Below, piece by piece: positions 6,705-14,771 of a DNA stretch of 22,025 nt; positions within the stretch are counted from its first letter, which is position 1, and each line of letters begins with the position of its first letter. Both the position numbers and the translations under genes were made by a program. The stretch spans positions 1 through 22,025 of the forward strand of contig CAYYRC010000035.1 in NCBI GenBank assembly GCA_964474045.1, given 5' to 3'. The notes under the pieces are model-generated. The model saw only the letters and a list, made by a program, of their open reading frames with translations. It was not told the DNA's origin and searched no databases. Source of the DNA: JACJWR01 sp964474045 (GTDB lineage Bacteria; Actinomycetota; Actinomycetes; S36-B12; UBA10799).

Positions 6705-7549
6705 GCGACCGGCGGCTGGACGCCGAGCTCGTCGCCCGCGGCCTGGTCCGCTCACGCGACCGAGCGGCTGAGCTGGTGCGCGCCGGACGGGTCCGCGTCG
6801 ATGGCCGCGTTGCTGCGAAGCCGTCAGCGAGGGTGTCCGCCGCCGCGGGCGCGGTGATCGAGGTGGACGACCCGCTGGGCGGCTATGTCGGCCGCGGCGC
6901 TGGCAAGCTGCTCGCGGCGTTCGACGGGTTCGCCGTCTCGTCCCTGGCGGGGGTTGCGCTAGACGCGGGCGCCTGCACCGGCGGTTTCACCCAGGTGTTG
7001 CTGGAGCGTGGGGCCGAACGCGTCTACGCGCTGGACGTCGGGCATGGCCAACTCGCGCCGCCGGTGGCCGCCGATGCGCGCGTGGTCGACATGTCGGGGA
7101 CGAACATCCGCAGCTTCGAGGGCGCCCCGCCGCCATGGCGGGCCGCCTGGGTGGTCGCCGACCTGAGCTTCGTGTCGCTGACGCTGGCGCTTCCCGGGCT
7201 GACGGCATGCGCGGCACCTGCGGCGCAGGCGGTGCTGCTCGTCAAGCCGCAGTTCGAGGCCGGCCGGGCGGCTCTGGACGGCTTCGGCGTGGTTCGCGAC
7301 CCGCTGGTGCGCGCAGCTGCTGTGCAGCGCGTGGCCGAAGCGGCCGGTGCGCTCGGGTGGCGAATCGCCGGGTTCATGCCCAGCCCGGTTGAGGGGGGCG
7401 CGGGCAATAGGGAGTACCTGCTCTGGCTGCGCCGGGGCACCGCCGCGACGGAATCCGCCCCGCCGATGCCGGACCTCGGCGCCGCGGTGCACCAAGATGG
7501 GGTCGTGCTCTTCCCAGCTCCCAGCGACACCGGCGACGGTCGCGCATGA
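6701..7549 (+). CDS. tlyA: TlyA, 16S/23S rRNA 2'-O-methyltransferase (CTG start)
   Basis: A 282-residue enzyme that in mycobacteria 2'-O-methylates cytidines in 16S and 23S rRNA and confers capreomycin sensitivity. An N-terminal S4 RNA-binding domain (~4-60) precedes a Rossmann methyltransferase with the SAM loop LDAGACTGGFT (87-97) and LVKPQFEAGR. Counting from the CTG at 6701, the catalytic residues fall at K69, D154, K182 and E238, exactly the numbers I recall for M. tuberculosis TlyA. This strongly supports the CTG start. The first ATG/GTG/TTG in frame is GTG 6776, which would delete half of the S4 domain. GGAG at 6692-6695 is 5 nt upstream of CTG, and CTGA overlaps the stop of the small gene. 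The 3' end overlaps nadK by 4 nt. Confidence 0.93.
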   Translation: MSDRRLDAELVARGLVRSRDRAAELVRAGRVRVDGRVAAKPSARVSAAAGAVIEVDDPLGGYVGRGAGKLLAAFDGFAVSSLAGVALDAGACTGGFTQVLLERGAERVYALDVGHGQLAPPVAADARVVDMSGTNIRSFEGAPPPWRAAWVVADLSFVSLTLALPGLTACAAPAAQAVLLVKPQFEAGRAALDGFGVVRDPLVRAAAVQRVAEAAGALGWRIAGFMPSPVEGGAGNREYLLWLRRGTAATESAPPMPDLGAAVHQDGVVLFPAPSDTGDGRA

Positions 7550-8460
7550 GTCGCCGAGTCGTGCTCGTCACGCATCCGGGACGACCCGATGCGGCCGGGA
7601 TCGCGGAGGAGTTCGCGGGACTCCTGCGGGCCGAGGGCGTCACGCCCGTGGTGCCGAGCGATCAGGCGGCGTTGTTCGGCGGCCGGCTGCGCGCGGCGGA
7701 CGGTCCTGAGTTGCTGGCGGGGGCGGAACTCGTGGTGGTGCTCGGCGGTGACGGCACGATCCTGGGCGGCGCCGAGCGGGCCCGCGAGTCCGGTGTGCCG
7801 CTGCTGGGGATGAACCTGGGCCACGTCGGCTTCCTGGCAGAGGCCGAGCAGAACGAGCTGGCCGACGTCGCCCGGGCGGTCGTCGGCCGGGAGTACCGGG
7901 TGGAGGAGCGGCTGGCGCTGGACGTCGACCTCTTCTCCCGGTCCGGGGGCGCGAAGCATTCCTGGGCGCTGAACGAGGCGACCATCGAGAAGGCGGCCGA
8001 CACCCGCATGGTGGATCTGCTCGTGCGCATCGACGGTGAGCCGCTGTCGCGCTGGGGCGCCGACGGGCTGGTGCTGAGCACCCCGACGGGCAGCACGGCC
8101 TACGCCTGGTCCGCCGGCGGCCCGGTGGTGTGGCCCGACGTCGAGGCGCTGCTGGTCGTGCCGCTGAGCGCGCACGCCCTGTTCGCCAGACCACTGGTGG
8201 TGTCGCCGACCTGCGAGGTGTCCGCCGAGATGCTGTCCGACCGGCCGCAGCGGGCGGTGGTGTGGTGCGACGGGCGCCGGCAGCTGGAGCTCGCCGAGGG
8301 CGACACCGTCGTGGTCCGCCGCTCCGATCGGCCCGTTCCGCTGGCGCGGCTGCACTCCCCGGCTTTCGTGGAGCGGCTCGTGGGCAAGTTCGACCTGCCG
8401 GTCGAGGGCTGGCGGCGTCCCCCCGGACCGCCCGCGGGCTTGCCGGAGCTCCGTCCATGA
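7546..8460 (+). CDS. nadK: NAD kinase
   Basis: A 304-residue cytoplasmic enzyme that phosphorylates NAD to NADP, using ATP or polyphosphate. The signature GGDGT is at 67-71 with the catalytic Asp at 69, followed by GMNLGHVGFLAE, the conserved NE motif in ALNEATIEK (143-144) and the glycine-rich TPTGSTAYAWSAGGP region that binds substrate. Length is normal for the family. The ATG overlaps the tlyA stop (ATGA) and the stop overlaps the recN start (ATGA), so the three are translated as a coupled set. The tlyA-nadK-recN order is conserved in actinobacteria. Confidence 0.96.
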   Translation: MSRRVVLVTHPGRPDAAGIAEEFAGLLRAEGVTPVVPSDQAALFGGRLRAADGPELLAGAELVVVLGGDGTILGGAERARESGVPLLGMNLGHVGFLAEAEQNELADVARAVVGREYRVEERLALDVDLFSRSGGAKHSWALNEATIEKAADTRMVDLLVRIDGEPLSRWGADGLVLSTPTGSTAYAWSAGGPVVWPDVEALLVVPLSAHALFARPLVVSPTCEVSAEMLSDRPQRAVVWCDGRRQLELAEGDTVVVRRSDRPVPLARLHSPAFVERLVGKFDLPVEGWRRPPGPPAGLPELRP

Positions 8461-10175
8461 TCGAGGAGATCGCCATCTGCGGACTGGGGGTGATCGAGTC
8501 CGCCGAGATCCGCCCTGGGTCCGGGTTCACGGCGCTCACCGGCGAGACCGGCGCCGGCAAGACGATGATCCTGACGGCGGTGGCGCTGCTGATGGGAAGC
8601 AAGGCGCCGACGGGCCTGGTGCGAGGTGAGAAGGCGCGGGTGGAGGGGCGGCTGAACATCGCCGGGTTCGACGACCTGGCCGAGGCCCTCGAGGACGCCG
8701 GCGGCGAGTTGGAGGATCAGGAGCTGATCATCAGCCGCAGCGTCCCGGCGCAGGGCAGGGCGCGGGCCGTCGCCGGCGGCGCCAGTGTGCCGGCGGCGAC
8801 GCTGGCCGAACTGACCGCGGGCTTGATCGTCGTCCACGGTCAGGCAGAGCAGCTGCGCATCAGGCACAGCGGGCGGCAGCGGATGGTGCTCGACGCCTTC
8901 GCGGGTGCCGACCTGGAGCTTCCGCACAACCGCTACCGCGCGGCCTACGCCCGATATCAGAGCATCACCGCCGAACTCGCCGAGCGCTCCTCCTCGGCGG
9001 CCGGTCGGGCGGCCGAAGCCGAGCTGCTCCGCCATGACCTGGAGCAGATCGCCGCCGAGGACCCGCAGCCCGGCGAGGATGTCGAGCTGCGGGCGGAGGA
9101 GGAGCGGCTGGCGAACGTCGCCGAGCTGATGATCGCCAGCGACCAGGCCCATGCCGCGCTGTCCGATCCAGATGCCGGCGACGATGCCCAGGGCCGCATT
9201 GGGTCGGCGGTGCGGCTATTGGAGCGCGCCGGCGCCTTCGACGACGAGCTGGCGCACCTGGCTGGGCGACTCCGGGACGTTGGCGAGGCGCTGGCCGACG
9301 TGGCGGCCGACCTGGCGTCGTATGGCAGCGCGCTGGATGCCGACCCCGCGCGGCTGGCGGCGGTGCAGGCCCGGCGCGCGGCGCTGGGAAGGCTGACGCG
9401 CAAGCACGGCCCGAGTTTGGACGACGTGCTTGCGTGGGCCGCCGAGCAGACCCCGCGGCTGGCGGATCTGGACTCTGACGACCGGCGCATCGCCGAGCTC
9501 GCCGAGGAGCGGGCCGAGGTGTTGGCGGTGCTGGCAGACGAGGCCGCGCAGCTGTCGAACCTGCGCGCCGCCGCGGCGGCGGCCCTGTCCGAGGCCGTCA
9601 CCGCCGAGCTCCACGGCCTGGCGATGCCCGACGCCGAGCTTTCGGTGCGCCTGACGGGCACCCCAGATCCCGACGGGCTCCCGCTCGCCGGGCACACGCT
9701 GGCCTTCGGCCCGGACGGCGTGGATGCGGTGGAATTCCTGCTGCGCCCGCATCGCGGCGCACAGCCTGCGCCGATCGGGGTCGGCGCGTCGGGCGGCGAG
9801 CTGTCCCGCGTCATGCTGGCCCTGGAGGTGGCGCTGGCCGGTGCCGACGCGGTGCCGACGATGATCTTCGACGAAGTGGATGCAGGGGTCGGCGGCAAGG
9901 CGGCCGTCGAGATCGGGCGCCGGCTGGCGCGCCTGGCCCGCCACGTCCAGGTCATCGTGGTGACGCACCTGCCGCAGGTCGCAGCCTTCGCCGACACCCA
10001 CCTGGTCGTCACCAAGGACTCCTCGGGCGCCGTCACGGAGTCGTCGGTCGCCGAGGTGGTGGGGACGGCGCGGGCGCGGGAACTGGCGCGGATGCTGGCC
10101 GGCCAGGAGGACTCCGACCATGCGCTCGCCCATGCCGCGGAATTGCTCGACCTCGGACGCCGCGAACGGGGCTAG
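8457..10175 (+). CDS. recN: DNA repair protein RecN
   Basis: A 572-residue SMC-like ATPase that acts early in double-strand break repair. Walker A is GETGAGKT (29-36); a long helical coiled-coil region rich in Ala, Glu and Leu occupies ~150-370; the ABC signature GASGGELSR starts near 443, and Walker B MIFDEVDAGVGG near 469, followed by the switch histidine in VVTHLPQVAAF. Length is typical. The same frame is open from 8130, but the ATG at 8457 overlaps the nadK stop and begins the conserved IEEIAICGLGVIE sequence. The stop TAG shares one base with a GTG that could also serve as a start for pyrG. Confidence 0.96.
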   Translation: MIEEIAICGLGVIESAEIRPGSGFTALTGETGAGKTMILTAVALLMGSKAPTGLVRGEKARVEGRLNIAGFDDLAEALEDAGGELEDQELIISRSVPAQGRARAVAGGASVPAATLAELTAGLIVVHGQAEQLRIRHSGRQRMVLDAFAGADLELPHNRYRAAYARYQSITAELAERSSSAAGRAAEAELLRHDLEQIAAEDPQPGEDVELRAEEERLANVAELMIASDQAHAALSDPDAGDDAQGRIGSAVRLLERAGAFDDELAHLAGRLRDVGEALADVAADLASYGSALDADPARLAAVQARRAALGRLTRKHGPSLDDVLAWAAEQTPRLADLDSDDRRIAELAEERAEVLAVLADEAAQLSNLRAAAAAALSEAVTAELHGLAMPDAELSVRLTGTPDPDGLPLAGHTLAFGPDGVDAVEFLLRPHRGAQPAPIGVGASGGELSRVMLALEVALAGADAVPTMIFDEVDAGVGGKAAVEIGRRLARLARHVQVIVVTHLPQVAAFADTHLVVTKDSSGAVTESSVAEVVGTARARELARMLAGQEDSDHALAHAAELLDLGRRERG

Positions 10176-10205
10176 TGCCGCGCGCCTTTGCGACGTCGCC
10201 GCTGT

Positions 10206-10211
10206 TACCGT
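10206..10211 (+). promoter_or_regulatory. Candidate -10 box before pyrG (leaderless)
   Basis: TACCGT lies 8 nt before the GTG at 10220, and there is no Shine-Dalgarno sequence there. This fits an actinobacterial TANNNT box driving a leaderless transcript. No -35 at normal spacing. Confidence 0.4.
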
Positions 10212-10219
10212 GGTGGTCC

Positions 10220-11905
10220 GTGGATCGCATCCGTCGCGGCAGCAAGAACCGCGCCACCCGGCACATCATCGTCACCGGCGGGGTCGCCTCGTCGCTGGGC
10301 AAGGGGCTCACCGCCTCCAGCCTGGGCCAGCTGCTGTCGGCCCGGGGTCTGAGCGTGACCATGCAGAAGCTCGACCCGTACCTCAACGTCGACCCCGGCA
10401 CCATGAACCCCTTCCAGCACGGCGAGGTCTTCGTCACCGACGACGGCTCGGAGACGGACCTGGACATCGGGCACTACGAGCGCTTCCTGTCCGTGGACCT
10501 CAACGCCGCGGCGAACGTGACCACCGGCCAGGTCTACTCGTCGGTCATCGCCAAGGAGCGGCGCGGCGACTACCTCGGCGACACGGTCCAGGTGATCCCG
10601 CATATCACCGACGAGATCAAGGCCCGCATCGTCGCGATGGCCACACCCGAGGTGGACGTCGTGATCACCGAGGTGGGCGGCACCGTCGGCGACATCGAGT
10701 CGCAACCGTTCCTGGAGGCCGTGCGGCAGCTGCGCCAGGACCTCGGGCGCGAGAACGTGTTCTACCTGCACGTGTCGCTGCTGCCCTACATCGGGCCGTC
10801 CGGCGAGTTGAAGACCAAGCCGACGCAGCACTCGGTGGCGGCGCTGCGCTCCATCGGCGTGCAGCCCGACGCCATCGTGCTGCGCTCGGACCGCGCGGTG
10901 CCCGAGGACATCAAGCGCAAGATCTCGCGCTTCACCGATGTCGACCTGGACGGAGTGGTCGCCGCTCCCGATGCCGCCAGCATCTACGACATCCCCAAGG
11001 TGCTGCACGACGAGGGCCTTGACGCGTTCGTCGTCCGGCGGCTCAACCTGCCCTTCCGGGACGTCCAGTGGGACACCTGGAACGACCTGCTGCGCCGGGT
11101 GCACTCGCCGTCGACGGAGATCACCCTGGCGATCGTGGGCAAGTACATCGACCTGCCCGACGCCTACCTGTCGGTGACCGAGGCGCTGCGCGCCGGCGGC
11201 TTCGCGAATAACTGCCGGGTGGTGCTGCGCTGGGTGCCCTCGGACGACTGCAGCACGCCGGCGGGGGCCGCCGCCGCGCTCGGCGACGTCGACGCGATCT
11301 GCGTTCCCGGCGGCTTCGGCGTCCGCGGGATCGACGGCAAGGTCGGCGCGCTGCGCTACGGCCGCGAGCAGGGAATCCCGACGCTGGGCCTGTGCCTGGG
11401 CCTGCAGTGCATGGTGATCGAGTATGCCCGCAACGTCCTGGGCTGGGACGACGCCAACTCGGCCGAGTTCGACGCCGGCACGTCCCACGCCGTGATCGCG
11501 ACCATGGCCGATCAGCACGATGTGGTCGCGGGCGAGCGCGACATGGGCGGCACCATGCGGCTCGGTCTCTACCCGGCGCACCTCGTTGCGGGCACGGTGG
11601 TCCGCGAGGCGTACGGCGAGCCCGAGGTGGCAGAGCGGCACCGTCACCGCTACGAGGTCAACAACACGTATCGCGATGACCTGGCCGCCGCCGGGCTGGT
11701 GTTCTCCGGCACCTCGCCGGACGGCCGGCTCGTGGAGTTCGTCGAGCTGCCCCGAACCGAGCACCCGTACTACGTCGCAACGCAGGCGCATCCCGAGTTC
11801 CGCAGCCGGCCGACGCGTCCGCATCCGCTGTTCGCCGGGCTGGTCGCGGCCGCCCTGGCGCGGCAGGACTCACTGCCTGTGGACCGCCAGGGCTCGCCGG
11901 CATGA
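10220..11905 (+). CDS. pyrG: CTP synthase
   Basis: A 561-residue enzyme that makes CTP from UTP with glutamine and ATP. The N-terminal synthase domain starts with HIIVTGGVASSLGKGLTASSLG and contains KLDPYLNVDPGTMNPFQHGEV-type and ERRGDYLGDTVQVIPHIT motifs. The C-terminal class I glutamine amidotransferase has its oxyanion PGGFGVRG, nucleophile C392 in LGLCLGLQ, and H524/E526 in ATQAHPEF. I chose GTG 10220 because it gives a short N-terminus like other PyrG proteins and follows a -10-like box. GTG 10175, overlapping the recN stop, would add 15 residues and cannot be excluded. The stop overlaps the Nudix start (ATGA). Confidence 0.96.
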   Translation: MDRIRRGSKNRATRHIIVTGGVASSLGKGLTASSLGQLLSARGLSVTMQKLDPYLNVDPGTMNPFQHGEVFVTDDGSETDLDIGHYERFLSVDLNAAANVTTGQVYSSVIAKERRGDYLGDTVQVIPHITDEIKARIVAMATPEVDVVITEVGGTVGDIESQPFLEAVRQLRQDLGRENVFYLHVSLLPYIGPSGELKTKPTQHSVAALRSIGVQPDAIVLRSDRAVPEDIKRKISRFTDVDLDGVVAAPDAASIYDIPKVLHDEGLDAFVVRRLNLPFRDVQWDTWNDLLRRVHSPSTEITLAIVGKYIDLPDAYLSVTEALRAGGFANNCRVVLRWVPSDDCSTPAGAAAALGDVDAICVPGGFGVRGIDGKVGALRYGREQGIPTLGLCLGLQCMVIEYARNVLGWDDANSAEFDAGTSHAVIATMADQHDVVAGERDMGGTMRLGLYPAHLVAGTVVREAYGEPEVAERHRHRYEVNNTYRDDLAAAGLVFSGTSPDGRLVEFVELPRTEHPYYVATQAHPEFRSRPTRPHPLFAGLVAAALARQDSLPVDRQGSPA

Positions 11906-12558
11906 GCGAATGGTCCGGCGACGTCGCCGACACCGACGCCGACGTCGCGATCATCGCAAGCCGCACGGTGTTCCACGGCGGGATCTGGGACGTGCGCAGC
12001 GACGTGATCGACTTCGCCGACCAGCGCATCACCCGGGACCTGATGGTGCACCCCGGCGCGGTGGGCATCATCGCCCTCGATGACGACGACCGCGTGCTGC
12101 TCATCCGCCAGTACCGGCACCCCGTCGGGCGCTACCTCTTCGAGCCGCCGGCGGGTCTGCTGGACAAGGACGGGGAGGGTCCGCTGGCCGCCGCCCAGCG
12201 CGAGTTGGCTGAGGAGGCGGGGTACAGCGCCCGCCGGTGGGACGTGCTGGTGGACTTCGCCAACACCCCGGGCGGCTCGTCGGAGGCGTTGCGCTGCTAC
12301 TTGGCCCGCGGGCTGGAGCCGCTGCCCGGCGGGCGCATCCACACCGGCGAGGCCGAGGAGATCGACCTGCCGCGGGCCTGGGTGCCGCTGGACCGCGCCC
12401 GCGACCTGGTCCTGGCGGGGGAGCTGCAGAACCCGACCACCGTCATGGGAGTGCTTGCGGCCTGGGTCAGCCGCGCCGGCGGCTGGAGCTCACTGCGTCC
12501 AGCAGACACCCCGTGGCCGCTGCGGGACTATGTAGTCCGGACGGGGCGCACTCCCTGA
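11902..12558 (+). CDS. Nudix hydrolase, ADP-ribose pyrophosphatase type
   Basis: A 218-residue Nudix enzyme, probably cleaving ADP-ribose to AMP and ribose 5-phosphate. The Nudix box spans 85-108, from GLLDKDGE to RELAEEAGY, with metal-binding E101, E104 and E105. There are six rather than five residues between the first Gly and Glu of the box, as I remember for Rv1700, the ADP-ribose pyrophosphatase encoded after pyrG in M. tuberculosis. The sequences LLIRQYRHPVGRYLFEPPAG and NTPGGSSEALRCYLA are typical of this subgroup. The start overlaps the pyrG stop. Substrate is inferred from subgroup and synteny. Confidence 0.92.
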   Translation: MSEWSGDVADTDADVAIIASRTVFHGGIWDVRSDVIDFADQRITRDLMVHPGAVGIIALDDDDRVLLIRQYRHPVGRYLFEPPAGLLDKDGEGPLAAAQRELAEEAGYSARRWDVLVDFANTPGGSSEALRCYLARGLEPLPGGRIHTGEAEEIDLPRAWVPLDRARDLVLAGELQNPTTVMGVLAAWVSRAGGWSSLRPADTPWPLRDYVVRTGRTP

Positions 12559-12598
12559 GCGAGGGCGCGGGACACGGACCCCCGGGCTGGAGGGCAGC

Positions 12599-13714
12599 AT
12601 GCGAGTCGGCGTACCGCGGGAGCTGAAGAACAACGAGTTCCGCGTGGCGATCACGCAGGCCGGCGTGACCGAGCTGGTGGCGCATGGCCATGAGGTGTTC
12701 GTGGAGCGCGGCGCCGGGGAGGGGTCGTCGATCCCCGACCGGGACTACCTGGGTGCCGGCGCGACGATCCTGCCCACCGCGGATGATGTCTGGGCCACCG
12801 GTGATCTGATCCTGAAGGTGAAGGAGCCGATCGCCGAGGAGTACCACCGCATGCGCCGCAGCCAGGTGCTCTTCACCTATCTGCACCTGGCGGCCTCACG
12901 GCCGTGCACCGACGCCCTTCTCGCCTCCGGCATCACCGCCATCGCCTACGAGACCGTCGAGCTGCCCGACGGCTCGCTGCCGCTGCTGGCGCCGATGTCC
13001 GAGGTCGCCGGGCGGCTGGCGCCGCAGGTCGGCTCCCACGCGCTCATGCGGGCCTATGGCGGACGTGGAGTGCTGCTGGGGGGAGTGTCGGGCGTGCACG
13101 CGGGCAAGGTCGTGGTGCTGGGCGCCGGGGTTTCCGGCAGCAATGCCGCGGCTATCGCCCTGGGCATGCAGGCCGAGGTCCTCGTCCTCGACCGCAACAT
13201 CGCGCGGCTGCGGCACCTGGATGCCATCTACCAGGGCCATCTGCAGACCGTCGCCAGCAACACTTACGAGGTCACGCGCTGCCTGCTCGACGCCGACCTG
13301 GTGATCGGCGCGGTGCTGGTGCCCGGTGCCAAGGCCCCCATGTTGGTGAGCAACGAGCTGGTGGCGCAGATGAAGCCGGGATCGGTGCTGGTGGACATCT
13401 CCATCGACCAGGGGGGCTGCTTCGCCGACTCGCGGCCGACCACCCACGCCGAGCCCACCTACCCCGTCCACAACTCGCTCTTCTATTGCGTGGCGAACAT
13501 GCCCGGCGCCGTGCCGCACACGAGCACTTGGGCCCTCACCAACGTGACGCTGCCGTATGCGCTGGCGCTGGCCGACCACGGGTGGCAGGCGGCATGCCGG
13601 GCCGACCACGCGCTCGCCCTGGGCGTCAACGTGCACGCCGGCCAAATCGTCTACCGCGCCGTCGCCGACGCCTTCGGGCTGCCGGCGGCCAGCCTCGCCG
13701 AGGCACTCAGCTGA
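12599..13714 (+). CDS. ald: Alanine dehydrogenase
   Basis: A 371-residue NAD-dependent enzyme that interconverts L-alanine and pyruvate plus ammonia, linking nitrogen assimilation to carbon metabolism. Length and active-site numbering equal those of the M. tuberculosis enzyme: R15, K75, H96 (in TYLHLA) and D270 (in DISIDQGG) are all present, and the NAD-binding loop is VVLGAGVSGSNAA (172-184). ATG 12599 has GGAGGG at 12589-12594. A 40-nt gap separates it from the Nudix gene, so it may begin a new coupled set, ald-xerD. The stop TGA lies inside CTGA, where xerD appears to start. Confidence 0.96.
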   Translation: MRVGVPRELKNNEFRVAITQAGVTELVAHGHEVFVERGAGEGSSIPDRDYLGAGATILPTADDVWATGDLILKVKEPIAEEYHRMRRSQVLFTYLHLAASRPCTDALLASGITAIAYETVELPDGSLPLLAPMSEVAGRLAPQVGSHALMRAYGGRGVLLGGVSGVHAGKVVVLGAGVSGSNAAAIALGMQAEVLVLDRNIARLRHLDAIYQGHLQTVASNTYEVTRCLLDADLVIGAVLVPGAKAPMLVSNELVAQMKPGSVLVDISIDQGGCFADSRPTTHAEPTYPVHNSLFYCVANMPGAVPHTSTWALTNVTLPYALALADHGWQAACRADHALALGVNVHAGQIVYRAVADAFGLPAASLAEALS

Positions 13715-14745
13715 GCTCCGGGGCGCCGGCGCCCAACGCGCTCGAGTCGGCGGTCGATGCCTACCTGGCCCACATCGAGGTCGAGCGTGGCCTCAGCGCG
13801 CACACGGTCGCCGCCTATCGGCGCGACCTGCAGCGCTACGTCGCCTACTGCGCAGCGTGCGGGGTGAGCGATCCCGCCGCCGTCACCCCGACCCTGGTGG
13901 AGGACTACCTCGGGTGGTTGCGCAGGCCGGCGGGGGCTGGCCTGGCCGCCGCGTCGGCGGCCCGGGCGCTGGCGGCCGTTCGCTCGCTGCACGCTTTCGT
14001 CAGCGGGGAGCAGGAGGGGATGGCCGACCCGGCCGCGGCTGTGGCCCCGCCAACGGCTCCGCGGCGACTGCCCAAGGCGCTGCCGTACTCGGACATCGAG
14101 GCGATCCTGGACGTGGTGGGAGCCGCCGCAGCCGCCGGAGAGGGCCACGGTGCGCCGCTGGCGCTGCGAGACGCGGCGCTGCTGGAGCTGCTCTATGGAA
14201 CGGGTGCGCGCATCTCGGAGGCTGTTGGGCTGGACGTCGACGATCTGCCCGAGGCCGGGGACTCCGAGGCGTCGGCGGCGGCGCGCGCGTCGGCGCCGGA
14301 GCCGGAGTCGGAGCCGGCCGGCCCAGAGGTGCTGCTGCTGCGTGGCAAGGGCGGCAAGGAGCGGATCGTGCCGTTCGGAAGGGCCGCGCGGGCCGCGCTG
14401 GATTCCTATCTGGTGCGTGGCCGACCTGCCCTGGCCGCCAGGGGGACCTTCACTCCGGCGCTCTTCCTCAACGCCCGCGGCGCCCGGCTGTCGCGCCAGA
14501 GCGGCTACATGGTGCTGCAGCGAGCCGCGGAGCGGGCCGGGATCAGCGCCAGTGTGTCGCCGCACACCCTGCGGCATTCCTTCGCCACGCATCTGATCGA
14601 GGGTGGTGCGGACGTGCGCGTCGTGCAGGAGTTGTTGGGGCACGCGTCGGTGGCCACCACCCAGATCTACACCCTGGTCACGCCGCAGCGGCTGTTGGAG
14701 GAATACGCGACCTCGCACCCGCGGGCGCGTCGCAGCACGGTCTGA
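13711..14745 (+). CDS. xerD: Tyrosine recombinase XerD (CTG start)
   Basis: A 344-residue site-specific recombinase that resolves chromosome dimers at dif. The N-terminal SAM-like core-binding domain (about 12-105) begins AVDAYLAHIEVERGLSAHTVAAYRRDL. The catalytic domain has R167 (GARISEA), K213 (RGKGGKER), H285/R288 (HTLRHSFATHL), H311 (LGHASVATTQIYT) and nucleophile Y320, a full active set. It is longer than E. coli XerD (298), partly because of an Ala/Glu/Pro-rich insertion at ~180-205. No ATG, GTG or TTG precedes the conserved domain in this frame; the only fitting start is CTG 13711 overlapping the ald stop as CTGA, with GAGG at 13700-13703. XerD rather than XerC is inferred from synteny with scpA/scpB. 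Confidence 0.92.
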   Translation: MSSGAPAPNALESAVDAYLAHIEVERGLSAHTVAAYRRDLQRYVAYCAACGVSDPAAVTPTLVEDYLGWLRRPAGAGLAAASAARALAAVRSLHAFVSGEQEGMADPAAAVAPPTAPRRLPKALPYSDIEAILDVVGAAAAAGEGHGAPLALRDAALLELLYGTGARISEAVGLDVDDLPEAGDSEASAAARASAPEPESEPAGPEVLLLRGKGGKERIVPFGRAARAALDSYLVRGRPALAARGTFTPALFLNARGARLSRQSGYMVLQRAAERAGISASVSPHTLRHSFATHLIEGGADVRVVQELLGHASVATTQIYTLVTPQRLLEEYATSHPRARRSTV

Positions 14746-14759
14746 GGCTCGTCGGCGGC

Positions 14760-14765
14760 TACCTT
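14760..14765 (+). promoter_or_regulatory. Candidate -10 box before scpA (leaderless)
   Basis: TACCTT lies 6 nt before GTG 14772 in the 26-nt xerD-scpA gap, with no clear Shine-Dalgarno sequence. It suggests a leaderless internal promoter for scpA. Confidence 0.4.
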
Positions 14766-14771
14766 CGGCGG

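Noticed and set aside
10205..11824. Minus-strand open frame of 539 codons opposite pyrG
   Set aside because: A mirror of the codon bias of pyrG, with His/Arg/Val-rich composition and no recognisable domain.
13711..14745. XerD-like recombinase as a phage or integron integrase marking a mobile element
   Set aside because: It lies in the conserved ald-xerD-scpA-scpB housekeeping order and no att sites, phage genes or composition shift are seen.
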